The position numbers were made by a program, and so were the translations under genes. A DNA stretch of 64,000 nucleotides from Euphorbia lathyris (taxonomy: Eukaryota > Streptophyta > Magnoliopsida > Malpighiales > Euphorbiaceae): positions 76,941,001 through 77,005,000 of the forward strand of contig NC_088913.1 of the NCBI RefSeq assembly GCF_963576675.1. Reading direction: 5' to 3'. This document shows, piece by piece, positions 54,627 to 64,000 of the stretch. Below the pieces are notes generated by a model. It ran no database searches, was not told the origin of the DNA, and was given only the letters and a program-made list of their open reading frames with translations. Every line of letters begins with the position of its first letter. Position 1 is the first letter of the stretch.

Positions 54627-57600
54627 TTCTCTCCTTCTTTAAAAGAACTCGGCACCGATTCGCCCTGTTTGAACTCCAAAGGACCATCCGGCTTCCATGG
54701 GCTAAGGTCGCGGATGTTGAATGCTGGTGAGATTTTACCAAGCCAGTTCGGCAATGCTATATGATAGGCATTGGCATTGACCTTCTTTGTGATCTTATAT
54801 GGCCCGTGTTTCCTAGGCCGAAGTTTGCTACTTGCGGCGTTGGCGAGTCTCTCTTTGCCCAAATATACCATAACCTCATCCCCGACTTCAAACTGTAGGT
54901 CCCTGCGGTGCTCATCCGCCTTAGCCTTTAATTTCTGACTTCTCTCCTCAAGAGTCTCTCTCACCTCTTGGTGCATCTGTACATAATCCTTGCCCAGCTG
55001 GTTGGCAGTCACGTTTCCTCTAGGAAGATGGGCTATATCAAGGACGTGATTTGGGGTCTTTGTGTATACCACCTCAAATGGAGATCTCCCGGTTCCCAAA
55101 TGTACAGAGCCGTTGTAGGCGAACTCAGCTTGGTCTAGAACCACATCCCACATCCGGGGCTTATCCTTACACTTGCTGCGCAGTAAGTTTCCCAAGGTTC
55201 TATTGACCACTTCGGTCTGTCCGTCTGTTTGAGGGTGGGCGGTGGTACTAAACTTCAGAGACGTATCGAACAAAGCCCACAATGTCCGCCAGAAGTGACT
55301 GAGGAACTTCGTATCACGATCCGAGACGATGCTCTTAGGTACGCCATGTAGCCTGACAATCTCTTTGAAGAACAGCTTAGCAGTCGCTGAGGCATCATTA
55401 GTCTTGCGACATGGTATGAAGTGAGCGATCTTTGAAAACCGATCAACCACGACAAAAATGGAATCCATGCCCCTCTGAGTTCTGGGTAATCCTAGGACAA
55501 AGTCCATGGATAGATCCTCCCATATGGTCTCTGGCACAGGCAAAGGTAACTGCAAGCCCGCATTTGTAGTGCGTCCCTTAGCGGTCTGGCAAACATATCA
55601 TCGTTCTACTAAGTAGGCAACATCTCTCCTTATCTTAGGCCAGAAATAGCGGGAACTCACTGCTTCATATGTCTTATCTCGCCCAAAATGCCCTCCCAGG
55701 GATCCGCCATGTAGATCCCGAACAACCTTCTCGCGAATGGAAGTGCAAGGGAGGCAAAGTTGGTTGCCCCTCATGAGATACTCATCCATCAGGTGATACG
55801 CTCCATCTCCATGCTGGTTCTTACATTTTTCCTAGATACTACCAAAATCAGGATCCGCCAAGTATTCTCCTCGGATGTGTTCAAAACAATCGGTCTCCAG
55901 GTTTACTGTCTTGATTAGTGACACCCTTCGACTCAAGGCGTCCGCCACCTTGTTCTGTTTTCCAGCCTTATAGATAAGCTTATAGGGGAACTTATCTATG
56001 AAGGCGGACCACCGGGCATGCATGGAGCTTCGAAGTTGTTTCTGACTTCCCAGGTATTTGAGAGCTTGATGGTCAGTGTAGAGGATGAATTCTTTTCCCA
56101 CCAAGTAATGCTCCCATACTTTCAACGCCCTTACTACAGCATAAAATTCTTGATCATACATTGCCCACTTTTGTCGTGCTTCACAGAGCTTCTCACTGAA
56201 ATATGCAATGGGCCTCTTTTCTTGCATCAAGACACCACCAATCCCAACTCCACTGGCATCACACTCAACTTCGAACAGTTTATCAAAATTGGGATACGCC
56301 AGCACTGGCGCTGTACTCAGCTTTTCCTTGATCAAGGCGAAGCTCTCTTCTTGGGCGTCCGCCCACTCGAACCCCCTTCCCTTCTTCAAACATTCCGTCA
56401 ACGGGGCCACTATGGAACTGAAGTTCTTAATGAATCGGCGATAAAACGTTGCTAGCCCATGAAAACTCCTGATATCCCCCACGTTCCTCGGAGTGGGCCA
56501 TTCTCGGATGGCTCTTACCTTCTCCCCATCAACTTGGACCCCATCGCCACTAACCACGAACCCGAGGAAAACCAGACTTTCCATGACGAAATCACACTTC
56601 TTAGTGTTGGCGTATAGCTGGTGTTTCCTTAATAGGTCAAACACTATCCGTAAGTGCTCCACATGCTCCACCAAGGTCTCGCTATGGATCAGGATGTCAT
56701 CAAAATACACAACTACAAATTTTCCAATCACTGGGCGAAGCACCTGATTCATCAGCCTCATAAAAGTACTGGGGGCGTTGGTCATCCCAAATGGCATAAC
56801 TAACCATTCATACAATCCATCTCTCGTTTTGAAGGCGGTCTTCCACTCATCCGCAGATCGGATTCGTATCTGATGGTAACCACTCCTGAGATCAATCTTG
56901 GAGAAGACTCGAGATCCGCCAAGTTGGTCCAGCATGTCATCCAACCATGGAATCGGGAACTTGTACTTGATGGTGATCTTGTTAATAGCCCTACTGTCAA
57001 CACACATCCGCCAAGACCCATCCTTCTTCGGTGTGAGTAAAGCTGGAATGGCGCAAGGACTCATACTCTCCCTAACGTATCCCATCTCGATGAGTTCCTC
57101 TACTTTCTGTCTCATGATGTCATTCTCCTTTGGGCTCATTCGATAGTGTGGGAGGCTTGGTAAACTAGCCCCAGGCACAAGATCGATATGATGTTGGATG
57201 TCCCTCAAAGGTGGTAACCCACTTGGTAGTTCGTTAGGGAACAAATCCTGATATTCGCCAAGTAGGCGGGTCACTTCATTCGGCATCTCCCTTTCATCCC
57301 TTTGGGCGGATTCATGATTCGCCTTAACCATTACCACATACACCATTTGGCTCTCTTCACATTCGCTGACAAACGATTTGTGTGTAGGACAGACTACCAA
57401 AGTAGATTTCTCGTCGGCCTTTGGCTCTCTCATCATTGGCGTAAGGACGAACTTCACCCCATTCTTCACAAATCTGTAAGTGTTCTCTCTTCCTGTATGG
57501 ATGGTATCGTTATCAAACTGCCAGGGTCGGCCCAACAATAGGTGGCAGGCATCCATATCGACCACATCACAACAGACTTCATCACTGTAATCACCAATCA

Positions 57601-59185
57601 CAATAGGTACCCTGCATCTCTGGGTCACCCTAAGCTCACCCACGTTTTTGATCCATCCCACTCTATAAGGGTCGAGATGCGCCTCCGCCAACAACCCGAA
57701 CTTCTGAACGGCGCTGCTGCTCACAATGTTCTCTTGGCTCCCACTATCTATTATCACATTGCATCGCCCACCTTTCACAAGACAGCGGGTCCTGAATAGG
57801 CGGTGCCTCTGATCTCCCTCTACCCGGCTGGAGACTAACAAACGCCGTACCACATGAATGGCGTATCTCTCTTCATCCGCCTCATCATCATCTTCTCCTA
57901 AGGGTTCGCAAAATACTTCATCCCCTTCGTCATAGTCATCCTCATACCTCTCCACCATGTTGGCGCTCTTCCTCCTAGGACATTCATTGGATCTATGGCC
58001 TGGCTCATTGCACTGAAAACATTTGAAAGGTGCTGGCCTCGCATACGGATTGTTGCTTTTAGGTGGTATAGGTGCTTCCTTGTATGGCCTAGTATCTCCA
58101 ACAGATCCTCTTCCCACACTGTGAACCTTGGCCCCACTGGCACTCGCCACCTGCTTGCCCTTGTCATAAGACTTCACATTATCTCTTCCTCCAGGCGTAT
58201 ACTCAGTAGTGGCGGATCTCCTGGATCTCCCGGTCAGTTGGGATTCAGCCTTGAGGGCTAAATTCCTAGCATCTTGTACTCGAACCACCATCTGTGTGCC
58301 AATACGATCCTGGATGTTGTATCTCAACCCTTCTAGATACCTAGAGGTCTTTTGGCTTTCAGTTTCAGACAAGTTGGCTCTCGCCGAAAGCCTTAAGAAC
58401 TCAGAAGTATACTCATGGACACTTCGGGTCCATTGAGAGCATCCCCTGTAGGAGCTGTAAATATACTGCTCATAATCCGGCGGTAAGAACCGCTCCCTTA
58501 ACATCGCCTTCATCCGCAGCCAAGATCGAATCGGATCTCTGCTCCCTCTTCTTCTTTCTTGCCTCATCTGATCCCACCAAACTGATGCGCCACCCTTCAG
58601 GCGATACGCCACCAGCCTTACTTTCCTCTCGTCAGGAATCCGAGCATACTCAAAGAAAGGTTCCACTTCCGATAACCAGTCTAAGAATCCCTCTATATCC
58701 AGTTCACCTCCAAAAGACGGTAAGTATATTTTTAGCTTAAAGGCATCATCTCTATCATAGTTTCCTAGACCTGGGTATACTCTAGCAACATCCACACGTC
58801 TGTTGTCAACAGGCCCAACATCCCTCATAGTTCTGACCGTATTATCATCCCCAATACCCTCAAAGTCATCACTATCACTATCAGCGTTATGCACAAGGAC
58901 AAAGTTGGGTCTTCTTACCTCAGGATCCCTAGGATCCATTTGTGGAAGCTGTTGTTCAGGAACTCCTTCCTTTCTCTGGGTTGATCCTCCCGCATTTGGT
59001 CGGATTAGAGCCCGAACTTCCAGTTTGAAGTTTTCTAGGGAGGTAGTCAGCTCCAGGAACCGTTGGTCGGTTTGCCTCTGCCGCTCATGGCTGGCCTGGA
59101 TCTGCCCCGCGAGGTGCTCCCTCAGCTCCTCATATCTCCGGTCACTGGTTTCCATGGAGTCTTGCGATTGTCGTGGTTGAACCAT
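54509..59185 (-). pseudogene. CRM-like gag-pol polyprotein, two stops
   Basis: The ATG at 59185 (MVQPRQSQDSMETSD) is chosen because the frame upstream offers only TTG. In order: gag capsid (LKIYLPSFGGELDIEGFLDW to YLEGLRYNIQDRIG), CCHC knuckle CFQCNEPGHRSNEC, protease IIDSGSQENIVS, RT with VVYFDDILIHS, RNase H with VECDASGVGIGGVL and YTDHQALKYL, then integrase. TAG at about 55834 (Trp expected, SIWEK) and TGA at about 55598 (in the zinc-finger segment before YVCQTAKG) break it between RNase H and integrase. Integrase core: [30 protein letters not shown]. The C-terminal 40 or so residues lie in the 3' LTR. No stop or shift occurs in the first 1117 codons. Confidence 0.92.
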
Positions 59186-59217
59186 TGCCAAAAGAAGTTT
59201 CGGGTCAGGAAACGATC

Positions 59218-59230
59218 GGCTCTGATACCA
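59218..59230 (-). other. CRM-like element primer binding site (tRNA-Met)
   Basis: The - strand reads TGGTATCAGAGCC, two bases from the 5' LTR end at 59233. Confidence 0.92.
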
Positions 59231-59232
59231 AC

Positions 59233-59736
59233 TGATACAGATTGAAAGCGATAGATGAAGGTTTTAATCGTAAACCAACAAAGAGTTTCTTCTCTAGCTA
59301 AACTAGAAGGAGTGAATCCCAATAACAAGGTATAAACCTCGGTTCTCAAAGAGAATAATGTTTGATTGATAAAAGTTCCATCATTCTTACAAAATGAGGG
59401 TTTAAATACTTCCCCTTAATGATAACAAAAGACAAGGATTACCCCTATTAGGGTTACAATAAGGCTATCCCTAAAAGGGTAAAATAGGTGATACGCCCCG
59501 ACACACAGTACATTGGTTACAGATTGTCAGGGGTTGTTGGTGAATTACTTCGGGAGGAAGTAAGCCTAGAGATCCGCCCAGGGTAGATGTTGGTACGCCT
59601 CCTTGGGTACTCCTAGATTCGCCCAGCTTGCTTGTCTTGGGGATCCGCCCTCCTAGGTATAACCTCCGCGGGTCTGATGTTTGGGGATTCGTCAGAGCGC
59701 CTGTGATCAGTGATCTCAGTTAGGATGTCCGCATCA
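59233..59736 (-). repeat. CRM-like element 5' LTR
   Basis: 504 bp, TGATGCGGAC..CTGTATCA on the - strand; near-identical to 54118-54626. The target duplication atgtt follows at 59737-59741. Confidence 0.93.
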
Positions 59737-60109
59737 ATGTTATTAAGCACTCTTCTAAGCACCTTGCATTGGAAATGCTTTAAGTAGAATTGTTAATTTC
59801 TGATACGATAATACTATTAAAAAAAAATAGTCATTTCTGTGCTTCACACGGTTACCATTTTTATATTATTTCTATCATATATAAAATTATGTATAGATAG
59901 ACATAACACACGTTTTTACAGTACAAGAACCCATTTTGACACTATGCATATAGACATTGAAAGACATGGTTGGCATTAACTAAGAGTCACATCTAGAACA
60001 CGGTTTCATTGACCAACAGGTTCTTATGATATGCATTGACTACTAACAGATCACGAGATGCTAAATTTATAATATATAATCAATTAATTCTGTTGAAATT
60101 TAGATGTAG

Positions 60110-60522
60110 GCCGGAAATTAGCTGTTAGCTGTTAGCTAAATACATTAGCTATTAGCTGATTACATTAGCTGATTTGACTAGCTGATTTGATTAGCTGTTT
60201 GTGTAGACCTGTTTGGTAAAAATTAGCTGATTGATAATAGCGGTTTGTGCAAAAAGACGAATAAGGGCATTAATTTTGGCGCAGGAGAAGAGGGAGTCTA
60301 TCTATTAGGGTTAAAGAAGTCCATTAATTTTAATATTGTAAAACGCTAATTGAAAAAGCTCATTTTAAGAGCTTTTTCTAAATTAGCGTTTTCATCCTAA
60401 AACTCTCCCCCAAACCTCTCCCCCAAACACTCCAATTAGCGGTTTCAGTGGTCAAACCTCTAAAGTTGGTCAAAACCACTCTTTTTATCCCAAAACGCTC
60501 TTTACCAAACAGGGCCGTATTC
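60110..60522. mobile_element. hAT-like MITE with TTAGCTG subterminal repeats and a strong foldback
   Basis: ACCTGTTTGGTAAA (about 60207-60220) and TTTACCAAACAGG (60501-60513) form inverted termini of the widespread plant 'CCTGTTTGGTAAA' repeat type. About ten TTAGCTG/TAGCTGAT units crowd 60110-60240. Inside, 60340-60361 and 60369-60392 make a hairpin (aaaacgctaat..attagcgtttt). No exact target duplication was found, so the borders are uncertain. Confidence 0.6.
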
Positions 60523-60606
60523 AACAATATCTCTTCTTAGCTTCATTCTGTATTTTCCTACCATTACCTTTCGATATTGTTGAGAAAATGGACCAGCTCC
60601 ACATCA

Positions 60607-60915
60607 TGTTAAAACTCGATTCATTAAAGTAATTATTTGAACTAAAAGCTCGAACTAATAGTTAAGGGTCAATCATATATCTTATATTAATCTCCGACAC
60701 ACTCTCACACGCAAATGTCCCTTGGGCTTGCAGCGTGCACAACACAGGCTCATCCCGATATGTGTTTTTAATTCCACGTATTAATGAGGTTGTCAGGACT
60801 CGAACCTCGACTGTTTGGTCCTAGAAGCTCTGATACCATGTCATGGAACCGATTGAACTAAAAGCTCGAACTGATAGTGCAGACCCAATCATATATCTTA
60901 TATTAATCTCTGACA
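60607..60915 (-). mobile_element. TRIM (terminal-repeat retrotransposon in miniature)
   Basis: On the - strand: 77-bp LTR TGTCAGAGATTAAT..CATGACA (60915-60839), then directly the tRNA-Met PBS TGGTATCAGAGC (60838-60827), a non-coding interior of about 125 bp, a purine-rich TGTGAGAGTG, and a second LTR TGTCGGAGATTAAT.. (60699 to about 60607) that differs and has about 17 extra bases. No coding capacity; mobilised in trans if at all. No matching target duplication is visible. Confidence 0.75.
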
Positions 60916-62200
60916 GGAGGCAAGAAAGTGTGCGCAGACGGCTCCTGAAAGTTGATGAATGAAGAATTGAAGTCGAGGATGAGGTTTCAATCTAATACAA
61001 AACTATATGTAGTGCTTGAAACCTACAAAATTAAAGTTTCACACAGAACTACGAGTTTTACATTTTCCTTCATAGAAATACTATTATTAAAAAAACAATC
61101 GACCTCAGGTTGCTTACGAGCCTGTTTATTAACATTATAATCGAGTTTATTAAAAAACCTCGCGACCTTTCTAACCAAGTTTCTTTGTCTTCAAACTAGG
61201 CTCGTTTAGAAATCGAGCCTCAAAATCATACTCAAACTCGACTTGTTTATAAATCAAACCGAATACAACCGAACTTTTATTGTACTGAACCCCAAATCAC
61301 TCGTAATCGACTCAGCTCATTTATAACGCAGCCAAACTCACTCTTTGTTAGAGTTAGGAATTATTAAATCTGATATATTATAAAGTTCTCTTTTGATTAG
61401 TTTTTTTTTTTTTTTTTATAAACTTTTGATTAGTTTTCTCTTTTGATTATTTAGAAAGGAAGATCATTTTATCCTTATTGTACAAAATGACTCCATATAA
61501 ACCATATGGTAACAACTCCTATTTACTCCTCAATAAAATACAAATTCTTTAACTTAATCTTTACCATTTTCTAAATGAACACCTATAAAAATATTACCAA
61601 CAAAATATTTTTTAGAAAATTGAAAGAAAAAATCAAACTAGAATTTCTATTAATTATATGAATAACATTAGATCATTAACGGTTGTAAAATAATATATTC
61701 CAATAATTTTAAAATTAAATCCAATCCTTATTTTCATATAAAATCAATGTACGCTGAAAACACGTAAAAAATATCAATTTAACACCCATAAATCACAATA
61801 AACACTCATTTCAATGACTCATAGATCTGTCACTGTAACCAACAAAATCATGGATCCGTTATTGTAACCAACAAAGTCGGTACATCTACTAGTACACATT
61901 CCATAAATTCACACAAATGATAGAAAAAAATAAACATCAAAGGTAAATACACAATTAATGTACACAATAGAATTAGTTAATTATGTCAAAATTAATCAAG
62001 ATTAAATTTCTTGATAAAGGTGTGCTTTTGCGCACACACATACATACATACATTAGTTTATATAATTTTTTTTTTTTTTTAACAAGTGTGGGGGGTGTGA
62101 GTGGAAATAGAGGATGGAATTAAAACTACATGGGGTTGGTTAATTAACATAATATATATGGTAAAAAACATTTTTTTTTCCCATTGTCAAAATAATTTAA
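60916..62200. other. AT-rich intergenic DNA and 3' flank of the TPR gene
   Basis: No gene seen. At 61120-61330, units such as CTCGTTTAGAAATCGAGCC and ACTCGACTTGTTTATAA resemble a degenerate repeat. Poly-T tracts at about 61400 and 62065, and CACACACATACATACATACATT at about 62033, are simple repeats. The last 40 bp or more should be 3' UTR of the TPR gene. Confidence 0.4.
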
Positions 62201-64000
62201 TTACATAACCTCATTGCAAGTAGTAAGAGGAAAACAAGTGTCTTCACCTCCAGTACTCCAAAGAAAATTAGCATACTTTGATGCATAATAATGGCTATCT
62301 GGTGCTGCTTCCATTGCCTGCTGATATACTTCTTCTGCATTCATTAAGTCTTTCCTTGCTACCCATAAGAAATCTGCGTATCGGCTAAACGTCTCTGCGT
62401 CTGATGGCCCTGACATTATCGCCCGTTTGAAACACTCCTCCGCCCTATCACACCATCGAAACAATCAACTTTAAGTGAAATTCTACAATATTTCTATCAA
62501 AACAATCAACTTTAAGAGAAATTCTACAGTATTTCCAGAGCAATCATCTTCTTATCGTTAGACGTGGAGTGAGTGATACACATTTAACGACAGGTTGTTA
62601 AGCTGCCGCTTTAAATGTAGTACAATATAGTAATATATATTTAGGGACGGTGGGAGGGAGCATAGGGTTGTTGCAGCATCCCGACTCTTGAGAACCAATC
62701 GATAAATAATATAAACAAACGGACTCCATAAAAAAACCCCGCTTTATCATTACATTTTCAATAGTGTTTATTAAACGGAATTGGAGGTACGAGACCGAGA
62801 TATGCATGCATATCTCGGTCTCCTACCTCCAATCTCTGTAAAGTTCAAGAGCTTAATCTGGAAAATTTGATAAGTAGAGCGAGGATATTCGGATATTCAC
62901 CTGTCATAGTCGCGGCGGACAAGGTATAGGAACTGAGCATAATTCAAGAGAAGAAGAGGGTTATTTGGATCTTCAGCAACACCCATTTGATAAACAAGAT
63001 CAGTTCTATGAAACTCCATATAATCATCAGGTTCAATCTTAACAGACAATGATTTCACAAGATCTTTCATAGTATCCTCATCCAGTTTAGGCTGTCTTGC
63101 TTCTTCTCTCAACACTAAAGCTTCCTTCTCAACTGAATTCCATAGCTCCAACTCTTGTTCTTCTATCATTTCTTTATTCCCTGAAATCTCAATTATCTGA
63201 TCAACATTAACCCTCGGATAACGATACCGGATCTTCGAATCGAGCCCCGAAAACCCCTCTTCTACACTCCCTGGAATTGCATTGCAAGCTAATTTCTGAT
63301 AACTGTTTGCTGCATTATTATCTACCATTGAATGGACTGTGAAATTCGCTAGAAGAAGCATTACATACACCATTAAAGTTGGGGTTCTTGAAAACACTTG
63401 TTGAAAGAGCCAAACGAATGAATCATTCATCTCTTTCTGGAATTTTTTAATCACTGCTTCTAAATCTTCCCTGTAAAGTTTTCCCTGTAATGTTAAAGCA
63501 TAGCTTTGAAGCTCTCGGATTATAAACGCCATTGATGAAAACGCCTTTTTCACTGAACAATACGCGAAATCTCCTGCATCTGCAACACCTTCTTCCCATT
63601 TCTGCTTCCTCCCTATCATTCTCAATGATAAAGGGATATCAAAGCTGTTAGCTTTTCTCTGAATTGTCATCTTCACAATCTCGTCGCGCTCCGGCCATTC
63701 GGGTGGTTCCGGCTGGATTCCGAGCAAATTAGGCTCGAGAAATTCAAGCTTTGAAGGTAAAAATGACATGGAAGAATAGTATGAATCATGGGATTTCTCG
63801 TTGTTCTTGATTAGGCCTGAAAAGCTACAAATTTCTGATACTACAGTAATATCATTGTTGATTATATCCTTTTCATCATCGAATTTTTGCTTCAACTCTT
63901 CGATTTGTTTGGTGAATTCTTCATCGAAAAACTGGTAAGAATCGGCACTGCAAGATCGTTTGAGACCGGAGCTTTTGAGGGTAGCAGAATTAGAACGGAA
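62201..64000 (-). CDS. TPR-repeat protein gene (At1g07280/At2g29670-like), 3' part
   Basis: Two exons are in view on the - strand: from the window edge to 62901 and from 62444 to 62201 (TAA). Intron 62900-62445 is GT..AG and the junction codon AG|G keeps the frame. The visible part is 447 aa; the start lies outside. It opens with a Ser-rich stretch and a short coiled coil (EEFTKQIEELKQKFDDE). A conserved plant segment follows (DAGDFAYCSVKKAFSSMAFIIRELQ, FVWLFQQVFSRTPTLMVYVMLLLANFTVHS, the last part hydrophobic). Next come Glu-rich helices and about three TPR units at the C-terminus (NNPLLLLNYAQFLYLVRRDYDRA, AETFSRYADFLWVARKDLMNA, DSHYYASKYANFLWSTGG). TPRs bind protein partners; the role of this plant family is not established. 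The call rests on recalled family resemblance. Confidence 0.85.

Larger units (their letters stand above)
54118..59736 (-). mobile_element. CRM-like Ty3/gypsy chromovirus, complete
   Basis: 5.6 kb with short LTRs (about 505 bp), atgtt target duplication, tRNA-Met PBS and a single gag-pol frame on the - strand. The integrase resembles the CRM (centromeric) clade, with [16 protein letters not shown] and [15 protein letters not shown], and the coding region runs into the 3' LTR as in CRM elements. By eye the LTRs differ at about five substitutions and one small indel region, so the insertion is young. Two stops disable it. Confidence 0.9.
53764..59779. mobile_element. MITE-like element split by the CRM-like retrotransposon
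   Basis: The left end GAGCATCTCTAATGCA (53764-53779) is roughly the reverse complement of the right end TGCATTGGAAATGCT (59765-59779). Without the insert at 54118-59736 and one target duplication the element is about 400 bp and very AT-rich. TAA and TTA flank it, which hints at a PIF/Harbinger type, but the target duplication is not exact. Confidence 0.55.

Noticed and set aside
55832..59191. Start of the CRM-like polyprotein at 59191
   Set aside because: The codon there is TTG; the first ATG in the frame is at 59185.
62033..62056. CACACACATACATACATACATT array as a CRISPR-like or regulatory repeat
   Set aside because: It is a short microsatellite; there are no spacers and the host is a plant.
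1..64000. tRNA, rRNA, CRISPR arrays, bacterial operons or phage genes
   Set aside because: None seen. The only tRNA-related motifs are retroelement primer binding sites.

Overview
The window looks like nuclear DNA of a flowering plant, most likely a eudicot. The host genes have introns with GT..AG borders. The repeats are Sirevirus-type Ty1/copia, Athila-like and CRM-like Ty3/gypsy, L1-type LINE, hAT and other MITEs, and a TRIM. I cannot name the species. Only two host genes are visible: a complete GT64 glycosyltransferase gene (44061-48423, + strand, five exons) and the 3' part of a TPR-protein gene (62201 to the window end, - strand). Most of the rest is transposable-element DNA.

Positions 1-43.5 kb are a nest of retroelements. 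Copy A, a Sirevirus-type copia element on the - strand, starts at 15712 and runs off the left edge. Copy B (7835 to about 15202, + strand) sits inside copy A's 5' LTR; its right end and about 200 bp of the host LTR are gone, apparently through one deletion. To the right, an L1-type LINE on the - strand spans 15998-43495 with candidate 14-bp target duplications. It is split twice: by copy C, a complete copia element with both LTRs (16749-28371, target duplication cttga), and by element D, an Athila-like gypsy element (30289-39813, target duplication cttct). Removing C and D brings the LINE ORF2 pieces (endonuclease, reverse transcriptase, zf-RVT, RNase H) back into order.

Positions 43.5-48.4 kb hold the GT64 gene with a short promoter region carrying three CACGTG motifs, directly beside the LINE insertion point. 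From 48.4 to 62.2 kb there is AT-rich intergenic DNA with small elements: two TRIM relatives, a poly(A)-tailed 699-bp insert with a 17-bp target duplication, a LINE RNase H relic, a 215-bp hAT-type MITE with an exact 8-bp target duplication, AT-rich tandem repeats, and a MITE-like element split by a complete CRM-like gypsy element (54118-59736, target duplication atgtt). The TPR gene closes the window.

All retroelement coding regions are broken by a few stops or frameshifts, many of them C-to-T type. The most unusual signals are: an in-frame TAG between gag and protease kept in all three copia copies; a protease motif reading DSA instead of DSG in all three; a long third ORF in the copia family that looks nuclear (basic clusters and acidic tracts, no membrane segment seen) rather than envelope-like; an Athila-like element without a capsid domain; and a CRM-like polyprotein whose C-terminus is encoded in the 3' LTR.
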